A DNA stretch of 64,000 bases from CBDAUN01 sp965214875 (GTDB lineage Bacteria > Pseudomonadota > Gammaproteobacteria > Arenicellales > JAJDZL01): NCBI GenBank assembly GCA_965214875.1, contig OZ243980.1, positions 2,790,001-2,854,000 on the forward strand. The letters run 5' to 3'. Below the pieces are notes generated by a model. That model saw only the letters and a list, made by a program, of their open reading frames with translations. It was not told the origin of the DNA and did not search any database. Both the position numbers and the translations under genes were made by a program. Below are positions 29,651 to 37,850 of the stretch, piece by piece. Numbering within the stretch: the first letter of the stretch is position 1; each line of letters starts with the position of its first letter.

Positions 29651-29950
29651 ATGCCTGTCCAAACATCAATGCTCCATATTCGCATTGACGATCAGCTGAA
29701 AGCTCAAGCCTCGGAAACACTCGCTGGCGTTGGCCTAACACTCTCGGATGCTGTACGCATCCTGTTGACCCGCGTGGTGACAGAAGGCGGGTTGCCCGCA
29801 GGCCTGGCCACCGATCCAGATGCATACAACGCCTGGTTTCAGGCCAAGGTTCAGGAAGCGCTGGATGATCAGCGCCCTGCCAAATCCCATGCCCAGGTGA
29901 TGCGAGAGGCTCAGGCGCTGATTGACAAGAAGAGTTGTGCCCGATCTTGA
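29651..29950 (+). CDS. RelB/DinJ-family antitoxin
   Basis: 99 residues. The N-terminal part MLHIRIDDQLKAQASETLAGVGLTLSDAVRILLTR is the ribbon-helix-helix DNA-binding domain of RelB/DinJ antitoxins, and the rest forms the toxin-wrapping tail. Start is an ATG with AAGGAG seven bases upstream. The coding end overlaps the toxin frame. The antitoxin appears intact whereas its toxin partner is frameshifted, so it may now be an orphan antitoxin that still represses its promoter. Confidence 0.85.
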   Translation: MPVQTSMLHIRIDDQLKAQASETLAGVGLTLSDAVRILLTRVVTEGGLPAGLATDPDAYNAWFQAKVQEALDDQRPAKSHAQVMREAQALIDKKSCARS

Positions 29951-30230
29951 ATGGAAAGCCGCGGCCATCGCAGATCTACTGGCGATTGTCGACTACATCT
30001 CCGACAACAATCCGATCGCCGCGCAGGCCCTCAAAGATGAAATCAAGGATAAGGTGTCAAAGCTGACAGAGAATCCTCTGATGCACCGCATGGCAGGGTC
30101 GATGGGACTCACGAAATAGTCGTGCGCCGAAACTACATCGTGGTCTATGCAGAAGAACCCCAGTGCCGTAACAATTCTGCGTGTTTTGCACGCAGCACAA
30201 CAATGGCCAGATCGTAGCGACGAAGATTGA
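29937..30230 (+). pseudogene. RelE/ParE-family toxin, frameshifted
   Basis: The first frame reads DLEWKAAAIADLLAIVDYIS, a standard RelE/ParE N-terminus, to residue 55, then stops at a TAG near 30119. The next frame continues with GRVDGTHEIVVRRNYIVVYA, and a third frame with AVTILRVLHAAQQWPDRS to a TGA at 30230. Together they reconstruct a whole toxin of about 95 residues, so two small indels have destroyed it. Intact relatives are ribosome-dependent mRNases or gyrase poisons. The start overlaps the antitoxin gene by about 14 bases. Confidence 0.8.
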
Positions 30231-30491
30231 AGCCATGCTTGCCAAACTGAAAGACTGAAATGGTCACGCAGGAAAACCGTCGACTTCTGACCACCATCGT
30301 CATCGTCGGTGCGGCCACTGCAACTATGGACCTGCCGACCGCCGCGCATTAGAAACGGCATCCTACTACTGCCGCCTATCTTGCGGGCGAGACATAACCG
30401 GATAAAAACCAGTATGAAAACATCCTGGATTGACCCCAAAACACCTTGACTATAATATGATATTTATAATTTCATACTTTAATTAACTCAA

Positions 30492-31652
30492 ATGTTATAT
30501 CTGCCAAGATTAGCTGAGCCGCATCTGCGAAAGGCAGTCCGCAACTTTCCCGCAATCCTTTTGACCGGCCCTCGGCAGTGCGGTAAAACAACCTTATTGA
30601 AACACGCTTTCGAACAGGCCAATTATGTTCTGCTCGAAGATCCGGATATCGTCGCTCGAGTCAACCACGATCCGCACGGATTTCTTGATGAGCTGGAAAC
30701 ACCTGCCATTTTGGACGAGATCCAGAATACCCCATCCTTGCTTGGGTACATACGCACCCGCATCGACCAATCTCCGGCCCGAAAGGGGCAATGGCTGCTA
30801 ACCGGCTCTCAGGAGGCTCCACTAATGCATGGCGTATCTGAGTCTATGGCAGGCCGCGTGGCGATATTGCAACTGCTACCGCTGTCGGTCAGCGAATCCG
30901 CGAAGGTGGATACGCTATTGGGGGGCTACCCGGATGTAGTAAATCGTCCGCATGTAGCAGACCTCTGGTTTCGTTCCTACATTCAGACCTACCTAGAGCG
31001 TGATGTGAGATCCGTTGCCATGATCCGCGACTTGAGCACTTTCCGCCGCTTTTTATCGCTACTAGCGACGCGTCATGGCTGCATTTTGAACAAAACCGAT
31101 CTGGCGGCGCCTTTAGGAGTATCGGTGCCCACCATCGCTTCGTGGCTGAATATTCTTGAAATGACCGGACAGATCATCATTGTCCCGCCATTTTTCGAAA
31201 ACTTCGGCAAACGACTTGTCAAATCGCCGAAAATTTATTTCACTGATTCCGGCTTGGCTTGCCACCTGCTCGGGATCGATAGCCAGTCGGCGTTATCCCG
31301 CTCGACGTTCCAAGGCGTGCTGTTCGAAGGTTTTATCGCCTCGGAAATCATCAAACAGCAATTGAACAAAGGCAAAAGAAAGGAACTGTATTACTTTCGA
31401 GATCAGCAAGGCTTGGAAGTCGATTTCGTTATCCCTGCAGAGGCCGGCAAGCTGATCCTGGCGGAAGTGAAAGCGAGCCAGACCCCAATGCCATCTATGG
31501 CGCGACCGCTGACGCGCTTAGCCAAAGCAACACATCGATACGAGACCCAAAGCGTACTGGTCCACCAACGATCAAAGCAATCAACTGTCAGCAACGCGGT
31601 TGCAGCGGGAGTGAAGACTACTGACGTTGAAGGGATATTGAAATTGATTTAA
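30492..31652 (+). CDS. AAA ATPase with DUF4143 domain
   Basis: 386 residues. An N-terminal AAA_14 domain has Walker A GPRQCGKTTLL near 26-36 and a Walker B-like AILDEIQN near 74-81. A C-terminal DUF4143 region contains SYIQTYLERDVRSV, FGKRLVKSPKIYFTDSGLACHLLG and a final VDFVIPAEAGKLILAEVKAS segment, which has the E-x-K look of a PD-(D/E)xK fold. The loop between LPLSVSES and LLGGYPDVV seems somewhat shorter than usual. Upstream an AT-rich stretch (30446-30470) with TTGACT and TATAAT could be its promoter. Such genes are common, often horizontally exchanged, and of unproven function. Confidence 0.85.
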   Translation: MLYLPRLAEPHLRKAVRNFPAILLTGPRQCGKTTLLKHAFEQANYVLLEDPDIVARVNHDPHGFLDELETPAILDEIQNTPSLLGYIRTRIDQSPARKGQWLLTGSQEAPLMHGVSESMAGRVAILQLLPLSVSESAKVDTLLGGYPDVVNRPHVADLWFRSYIQTYLERDVRSVAMIRDLSTFRRFLSLLATRHGCILNKTDLAAPLGVSVPTIASWLNILEMTGQIIIVPPFFENFGKRLVKSPKIYFTDSGLACHLLGIDSQSALSRSTFQGVLFEGFIASEIIKQQLNKGKRKELYYFRDQQGLEVDFVIPAEAGKLILAEVKASQTPMPSMARPLTRLAKATHRYETQSVLVHQRSKQSTVSNAVAAGVKTTDVEGILKLI

Positions 31653-31842
31653 TGCACCCACAGAGAGTGTAGCTCAGCATCGGTATCAGGCATTAGTTTA
31701 ATGAGTCGTGTCAGCAACGAAACATGCCAATAATAAGCCGCAACCTACCATCACCGATTGCGATCGATATGCTAACATTGAATCCTATCAATTTGAATCA
31801 GCTCAAATCTCTATTGTGAAGAATAGAACGGTCAATTATCAA

Positions 31843-32250
31843 ATGAACGACTCAGAAACAGCACCAACGTACCGCAAACTGATGGCTTCATTATCGGATG
31901 CGATTGGACATCACCAATTACCGTTGGTCAAAAACGCAATGCGCCCGAAGGAACTCATCGCGCCCGATGCGGTGCACTACGATCTGGTCAAAAAAATTGC
32001 CATACGCATCTACCGTGCCAACCGATGCTTCCACATAAACGCGCCGGTCCGCTACGAAATCACATTTGACTCGCTCGGAACAATTCAAGGCGAGCTGATT
32101 GAATCAAAAAAAACGGACATCGACCAAATCAATCTGATTCACGAGATCGGCATGCGGGCCGCAGAGTTTTTCAATTCCTGCGATGCCGAAGATTATGAAC
32201 ATGCCGCGGATCAGAGCAATACCCCAACTAGTCTGCGCCGCTCACGCTAG
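31843..32250 (+). CDS. hypothetical protein
   Basis: About 135 residues from the ATG at 31843; an open frame upstream to 31708 looks less protein-like. The protein is mixed alpha/beta with a KKIAIRIYRANRCFHINAPVRYEITF segment and no signal peptide, membrane helix or cysteine motif. I do not recognise it. The last 23 bases overlap the 3-prime end of aroC on the other strand. Confidence 0.5.
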   Translation: MNDSETAPTYRKLMASLSDAIGHHQLPLVKNAMRPKELIAPDAVHYDLVKKIAIRIYRANRCFHINAPVRYEITFDSLGTIQGELIESKKTDIDQINLIHEIGMRAAEFFNSCDAEDYEHAADQSNTPTSLRRSR

Positions 32251-33388
32251 ACATTGCCGCCGCGATGAAGGGCGTATCGTAATCTGCGTCTTCGGATTCA
32301 GCTGGGATTTCCGGAGCCGATGGCTCCACATCAGCGTTTTGCGCTCGATGGCGCAGCGCGTGGTCCATAAGCACCAGCGCCAGCATTGCCTCGACAATCG
32401 GCACCGCCCGCAATGCCACACAAGGGTCGTGCCGGCCAGTCACTGATATTTCAACCGGCTCGCCTCGCACGTCGACCGTTTTCGCTGGCACTAAGATGCT
32501 TGAAGTCGGCTTGAAGGCGACCGACACTTCGATCGGCTGACCGGTCGAAATGCCACCTGCAACTCCGCCAGCGTTGTTTGACAAAAAACCTCCAGGCGTC
32601 ATTTCATCGCGATATTGCGTACCAAGCATCAAGGCACTTTCGAATCCGGCACCAATCTCGACACCCTTTACTGCGTTTATCCCCATCATTGCGCCCGCGA
32701 TATCCGCGTCCAATCGCGAAAACACCGGCTCGCCCCAGCCGGACGAAACCGGACTAGCAATGACCAGCACCTCGGCACCTGTGGAATCTCCCGACCGACG
32801 AAGTTCATTGATCATTTTCTCTAGCTCAGGAACCTGATCCGCGCAAGGCCAAAAAAACGGGTTTTCTTCCACTTCATCCCAATTGACATAATGCGGAACC
32901 GTAAACCCGATCCTGGAAATGCAGCCCTGAATCTGCGTTCCGAACTTCTCATGCAAATACTTTTTCGCAATCGCTCCGGCTGCGACGCGAAGCGCAGTCT
33001 CACGGGCCGATGATCGTCCGCCGCCGCGATAGTCGCGGATGCCGTATTTGCGGTCATAGGTGTAATCGGCGTGACCTGGGCGATAACGATCGGCGATTTT
33101 CGAATAATCCTTCGGGCGCTGATCGGTATTGCGGATAATCAACCCGATCGGAGTGCCGGTCGTCTTGCCTTCGAACGTGCCGGAATGGATCTCGACTTGA
33201 TCGCCCTCCTTTCTTTGGGTGGTGAAGCGCGAAGTGCCTGGCTTGCGGCGATCAAGGTCAGGCTGGATATCTTTTTCAGACAGGCTCATCCCTGGCGGGC
33301 AGCCGTCAACAATGCAGCCGATAGACGGACCATGGCTTTCGCCATAGCTGGTCAGCGTGAAGACTTTACCGAATGTATTTCCGGACAC
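32228..33388 (-). CDS. aroC: chorismate synthase
   Basis: 386 residues. It converts 5-enolpyruvylshikimate 3-phosphate to chorismate using reduced FMN, the last step of the shikimate pathway. Signature segments are GESHGPSIGCIVDGCPPGM at the N-terminus, RGGGRSSARETALRVAAGA near residue 125 and a DPCVALRAVPIVEAM segment near residue 330. Length is slightly longer than the common 360. It is on the same strand as dcd and apbC. Confidence 0.97.
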   Translation of the reverse strand: MSGNTFGKVFTLTSYGESHGPSIGCIVDGCPPGMSLSEKDIQPDLDRRKPGTSRFTTQRKEGDQVEIHSGTFEGKTTGTPIGLIIRNTDQRPKDYSKIADRYRPGHADYTYDRKYGIRDYRGGGRSSARETALRVAAGAIAKKYLHEKFGTQIQGCISRIGFTVPHYVNWDEVEENPFFWPCADQVPELEKMINELRRSGDSTGAEVLVIASPVSSGWGEPVFSRLDADIAGAMMGINAVKGVEIGAGFESALMLGTQYRDEMTPGGFLSNNAGGVAGGISTGQPIEVSVAFKPTSSILVPAKTVDVRGEPVEISVTGRHDPCVALRAVPIVEAMLALVLMDHALRHRAQNADVEPSAPEIPAESEDADYDTPFIAAAMSSVSGAD

Positions 33389-33481
33389 TGCAAAACTCCG
33401 ACGCTACCGATGCGATGTACCCGAAGCTAAATTACCGCTTGCCCGCAATCTAAACACCTGATCAATCGCGCGAAAGCTGCG

Positions 33482-34048
33482 CTATGCGATCGGCAGGGTA
33501 ACTCCCGACTGGTGCTGATACTTTCCGCCCCGGTCCCCGTAAGATACCTCACAGATGACATCCGACTCGAAGAAGATTACCTGCGCAACGCCTTCATTGG
33601 CGTAGATCTTTGCCGGAAGCGGCGTGGTATTGGAAAACTCCAAAGTCGCATAGCCCTCCCATTCCGGCTCGAACGGCGTGACATTTACAATGATGCCGCA
33701 ACGAGCATAGGTCGATTTGCCAAGGCATACCGTCAGCACCGCGCGCGGAATTCTGAAGTATTCCACCGTGCGCGCCAAAGCGAACGAATTTGGCGGAATG
33801 ATGCACACGTCGCCGATAAAATCGACAAAGCTGTCATCCGAAAATGCCTTCGGATCCACTACCGCGGCATTGATATTGGTGAATATCTTAAATTCATTCG
33901 AACAACGGATGTCGTAGCCATAGCTTGAAGTTCCATAGGAAATCACCCGCTGATTGTCGTGCCGGCTTACCTGATCCGCTTCGAACGGTTCGATCATGCC
34001 GCGGTCTCTCGCCATTTGGCGAATCCATGAGTCAGATTTTATCGACAA
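33482..34048 (-). CDS. dcd: dCTP deaminase
   Basis: 188 residues. It deaminates dCTP to dUTP, feeding thymidylate synthesis, as a homotrimer. The N-terminal SDSWIRQMARDRGMIEPF, the YGTSSYGYDIR segment, and the FALARTVEYFRIP and CLGKSTYARCG segments with the catalytic GIIVNVTPFEPEWEG are all typical. It lies between aroC and apbC, consistent with the usual dcd-apbC neighbourhood. Confidence 0.96.
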   Translation of the reverse strand: MSIKSDSWIRQMARDRGMIEPFEADQVSRHDNQRVISYGTSSYGYDIRCSNEFKIFTNINAAVVDPKAFSDDSFVDFIGDVCIIPPNSFALARTVEYFRIPRAVLTVCLGKSTYARCGIIVNVTPFEPEWEGYATLEFSNTTPLPAKIYANEGVAQVIFFESDVICEVSYGDRGGKYQHQSGVTLPIA

Positions 34049-34083
34049 ACTCTAAAGCTCCTTGCATAGTAAAGTTTTAGCAA

Positions 34084-35175
34084 TCAGGTGTTTTGGATCA
34101 CGATTGATGGAAAGGCGCTAGTAAAGTCTTTTTTTCGAACAGACAATTTAGCGGCCATCGTGCGCGCGATCTTGCGATATGTCTGCGCCACCTCGCCATC
34201 GGGATCTTCGACCACCGTCGGCCGGCCGCTATCGGCATCGCGCCGGATTCGAATATCAAGCGGAACGCCGCCAAGATACTCGATTCCATATTCTTGCGCC
34301 ATGCGCTGACCGCCGCCTTCCCCAAAAATATGCTCCTGGTGTCCGCATTTGCTGCATATATGCACGCTCATATTTTCAACGATGCCGAGCACGTCGATTT
34401 CGACTTTCTCGAACATGCGATAGGCTTTGCGGGCATCCAGCAGCGCAATGTCCTGGGGCGTGGTCACAATCAAGGCTCCGCTTACCGGCACACGCTGAGC
34501 CAGCGTCAGCTGTGTATCGCCTGTGCCCGGCGGCATGTCGATGATCAAGTAGTCCAAATCATCCCAAGTTGTTTGCTTCAGCAACTGTTCAAGCGCCTGG
34601 GTAACCATCGGACCTCGCCAAATCATCGGGGTTTCCTCTTCGATCAAGAACCCGATCGACATGGTCTGAAGCTTGTAGCTGTAGACCGGCTGCATCGACT
34701 TCCCGTCGCGTGACTGGGGCTTTGCACGCACTCCGAGCATTCGCGGCTGACTCGGGCCGTAGATGTCAGCGTCGAGAACGCCGACCGAAGCGCCTTCAGC
34801 CGACAGCGCCAGCGCTAGATTTGCTGAGACGGTGGATTTGCCGACACCTCCCTTGCCTGATGCGACCGCGATCATGTTCTTCACGCCAGGAAGCGGAGAC
34901 ACTCCCTTTTGCACCGAGTGCGAAGCAATTTTCGACTCGACTTTGACCGCTACGCTTTCAACGCCATCAACCGCACTGAGCTTCTCCTCAATCAGCGACT
35001 GCAAGTCAGGTTCGAAGCCTTTTGCCGGATAGCCAAGAGACAAGGCAATTTCAACATTGCCGCTATCGACAGAAACATGCTTGACCGTTTTGTTCACAGT
35101 CAAGCTCTGTCCGGTATGCGGATCGACCATCTCGTTCAGCACGGCATCAATTGCTGATTTGACGACATTCGTCAT
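34084..35175 (-). CDS. apbC: iron-sulfur cluster carrier ATPase, Mrp/ApbC family
   Basis: 363 residues. An N-terminal MIP18-like domain is followed by a deviant Walker A SGKGGVGKST near residue 106, a Walker B-like DYLIIDMPPGTGD, and a CSKCG motif near residue 270 that holds a bridging Fe-S cluster. The protein transfers Fe-S clusters to apo-proteins. In E. coli and many relatives mrp and metG are adjacent and divergent; here they are separated by about 2.7 kb that contains an Rpn gene and a MITE. Confidence 0.95.
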   Translation of the reverse strand: MTNVVKSAIDAVLNEMVDPHTGQSLTVNKTVKHVSVDSGNVEIALSLGYPAKGFEPDLQSLIEEKLSAVDGVESVAVKVESKIASHSVQKGVSPLPGVKNMIAVASGKGGVGKSTVSANLALALSAEGASVGVLDADIYGPSQPRMLGVRAKPQSRDGKSMQPVYSYKLQTMSIGFLIEEETPMIWRGPMVTQALEQLLKQTTWDDLDYLIIDMPPGTGDTQLTLAQRVPVSGALIVTTPQDIALLDARKAYRMFEKVEIDVLGIVENMSVHICSKCGHQEHIFGEGGGQRMAQEYGIEYLGGVPLDIRIRRDADSGRPTVVEDPDGEVAQTYRKIARTMAAKLSVRKKDFTSAFPSIVIQNT

Positions 35176-35559
35176 GCGAAATTAGACCCAAGGTACAGAG
35201 TTGGGGGCCGAAGCTGCAAAACCACATTCATCGATCAATATCCATACGAGCCCGGCCGCGCGAAGTTATGTAATACCTAACAGCATTTTCTTGTTGTTGC
35301 ACGGTTATCGGCCGCTTATTCTAACATAGATGACTTGGCCCGAGTTTGCGTTGAGCCACATCACCCGTTGACAAAATAAAACGCGGCGGCAAATGGCTGC
35401 GGTCACCAAGCATCCCATCTTGACCTTGCCCGCATAAGCTCTCACATCCGGTAGCGGATGGCGTAAAATGGCATTGCTGCGGCATGGCGGACATTTCCGT
35501 CGCGGCGGAAACCGAAATATTGCGGAAGGCAGGCCGGCAACACGCCGGCAGGAGAAGCG

Positions 35560-36633
35560 ATGCCCGATAAGAAGCACCGGCCGGGTCCGGCGCACCACAG
35601 TTTTTTCGTCGCCCAATTCAAGTGTGCGCAGGACGCAAGGTGGCTGCTGGTAGCCGTCATGAGCGCCATGCAGCTTGAGATTTTCGACTTGGACTCGATC
35701 CGGATCGAGTCCAGCGATTTGCTTGACCGCCTAGGGTTGAAGGGGCAGTATTCGGATTTGGTCATATCGGTGCAGCTTAAAGGTGGCGGCGAGGCGGTGG
35801 TGAGTTTTTTGATCGAACACAAAAGTTCGGCCGACCAGGGCGTGATGCGTCAGCTGCTTGCCTACATGGCGGCTCTTTATGCGGACGGGGCGCAGGTGGT
35901 GGTGCCGGTGGTGGTGTATCATGGCAAGTCGAGGTGGCGGCGCGAAAAGACGTTCGGTGCGTTTGAGCATGCAGAGCTTCCGCCGGCGTTTGTTGCGCGG
36001 TTCGGGAAGAATCTGGTGGATTTCGAAGCGGTGTTCGTCGATTTGGGGGAGCCGCGAGTGAAGAAGCGCCTCGCCCTGCTGCCGGCGGACAAGAGCGTAG
36101 CGCTGCGGGCGCTGTCGCAGATATGGAAGGCCGACGAACGGATGGTGGCACAGTGGCTGTCCGAGTTGCGCGGGTTGCGTGGCGAGCGTCTGCGCGAGGC
36201 AGTGTCGCGGATGCAGTCGTATTTTGCAAAAGTGTTTCCTTCCGCTAAAATGGACGCAGTGGCACGAGAACTTGAGGCGATCAGGCCGGGAGACAAAGCT
36301 ATGCTAGATGTAATGACCGTGTGGAACGGGGCGTTGCCGGGCACGTATCAGGAAGCACTCGATGCGGGAGTCGAAAAAGGGCTCGAGCAAGGCATCGAGA
36401 AGGGGCTCGAGCAAGGCATCGAGAAGGGGCTCGAGCAAGGCATCGAGAAGGGGCTCGAGCAAGGCATCGAGAAGGGGCTCGAGCAAGGCTCTCGGGGCGA
36501 GAGACTCAAATTGGCGGAACGTCTTCTTGTCGAGCTAGAGATGCCGGTTGCGAAAGCAGCAAAGCTGACGGACTTGCCTCAACGCGAGGTTCAGCGGCTG
36601 AAACATCAGCTTCGGCATCGCGGCGGGCAGTGA
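35560..36633 (+). CDS. Rpn-family recombination-promoting nuclease / PD-(D/E)xK transposase-like protein
   Basis: 357 residues. The N-terminal HHSFFVAQFKCAQDARW resembles the Rpn start. The nuclease core reads YSDLVISVQLKGG followed by VVSFLIEHKSS (D and E-x-K catalytic residues). The C-terminus carries five tandem copies of EKGLEQGI encoded by 24-bp direct repeats, then a helical tail with an EMPVAKAAKLTDLPQREVQRLK helix-turn-helix-like end. An AGGAGAAG ribosome binding site and a GCCGGC-AACAC-GCCGGC hairpin sit just upstream. The family cuts DNA and promotes RecA-independent gene acquisition. Repeat-number changes keep the frame, so length variation of the tail is expected. Confidence 0.82.
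   Translation: MPDKKHRPGPAHHSFFVAQFKCAQDARWLLVAVMSAMQLEIFDLDSIRIESSDLLDRLGLKGQYSDLVISVQLKGGGEAVVSFLIEHKSSADQGVMRQLLAYMAALYADGAQVVVPVVVYHGKSRWRREKTFGAFEHAELPPAFVARFGKNLVDFEAVFVDLGEPRVKKRLALLPADKSVALRALSQIWKADERMVAQWLSELRGLRGERLREAVSRMQSYFAKVFPSAKMDAVARELEAIRPGDKAMLDVMTVWNGALPGTYQEALDAGVEKGLEQGIEKGLEQGIEKGLEQGIEKGLEQGIEKGLEQGSRGERLKLAERLLVELEMPVAKAAKLTDLPQREVQRLKHQLRHRGGQ
36373..36492 (+). repeat. 24-bp tandem repeats inside the Rpn gene
   Basis: Five consecutive 24-base units, each close to GAGAAGGGGCTCGAGCAAGG plus CATC, with the first and last slightly different. They encode EKGLEQGI repeats and preserve the reading frame. The internal units are identical, which points to recent expansion by replication slippage or unequal recombination. 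Confidence 0.95.
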
Positions 36634-37850
36634 ATGCGCCGGCCGGCCCTTGCGGCCGGGCTGAGAACTCTATCAGCTTAGGAAGGAGCGGTGGCGCTTC
36701 GCAGGACGAGACTGCTTTTTGCCGCCTTCGCCTGAATGCTTCCGGGTACCGCCGGAGTGACGGCTTGCCGTCCTTTTAATGTTTCGGCATTTTGTTCAAG
36801 AGGACAGCGACCGACCCGAGTCGAGACTTTGGCGCCGCGGCCGCGCTCAGTCGCCACAATCCAATCGCCGTGTGCCATCAGTCGAATAGCAATTAGCAAA
36901 GAGCAGGCATGCCCGGTGTCCGATTCATCCACTTCAGCGATCGTTGCTTTGAAGGCAACAAGACTCTCGACTGCTAGCCCGACGCGACAAATTGAATTGG
37001 CTTCGATTCAACGTCGAATCTGCACTCTTGTCCTATCCATGGCGGCAGATTCCATGGGCTGACCTGCTTGCAAAAAACCTTACCTAGTGTCTGCCAGAAA
37101 ACTCTATTTTTGCATGAGGAATATTGTTTCTATTGATCTTTTCATGAAATTCGCAATTCGAAGATTCGGCCGTGTCCGCCCATTCGAATCGATTTCGCCC
37201 GCATCTTGCGGCCGCAAGGCTCATTCCCGGAAATCTTCGAAATCAAGATCTCATCAAACTATCAATCACAACAATGGCTTTAATGCAAAAATGGAGTTTT
37301 CTGGCAGACACTACCTAATTGACCTAAATCGTAGGCGCATTTTTCAGCATGGCGAATTCGATTCAAATCAATGATGAGAAGGAGTGGATGTCATTCAATG
37401 GAACTCTGCTCCGTTCCAGAAGCGTCTTGGCATGAACGATTTTCCGTCATGCCGCCTCCCCGCGGATGACCGCCGTCGCCTCGAAAGCGCAGCTTGTGCC
37501 GGAAAAACCCCTGAAACACGGCTTATGTTAAGTGGCAATTGGGAAACCTTACGTTGGATGCCAGTGTAAATGCTGGCCGACAAAATCAACCATCACATCT
37601 ATTTGGCCCCAAGATCTGAGGAAGATTTTTTTGCACTTGAAACTCGTAGCAATATCGTCAAGCCCAATATCTGCGAACCATCATGCAACTTGCTGACGGT
37701 GTATCATACGTAACTTGCAAGGTGCGGCAAGCCATTAGCAATCAAGGACTTGCAGCCATCGAGGGCGTTTTTCGATAAAGTTCAAGCAATTTTGTGATTT
37801 GCCAACCGCGTCTGCAGTTTCGCTCAGCAAATCGACCCCAACTCATTGTC
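36634..37850. other. gene-poor region between Rpn gene and metG
   Basis: About 1.2 kb with short overlapping frames of no recognisable content. A GC-rich stem (36643-36648 with 36654-36659) lies right after the Rpn stop and could act as a weak transcription end. The stretch from 37085 to 37313 is a MITE. The last part must contain the metG promoter. Confidence 0.5.
37085..37313. mobile_element. MITE with 30-bp terminal inverted repeats
   Basis: The left end TAGTGTCTGCCAGAAAACTC (continuing to 37114) and the right end 37284-37313 are reverse complements over 30 bases with one mismatch. Both ends sit at TA dinucleotides, as expected for a TA target duplication. The 229-bp interior holds no gene. 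A related element with the same terminal core is found at 59657-59970. Confidence 0.85.
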
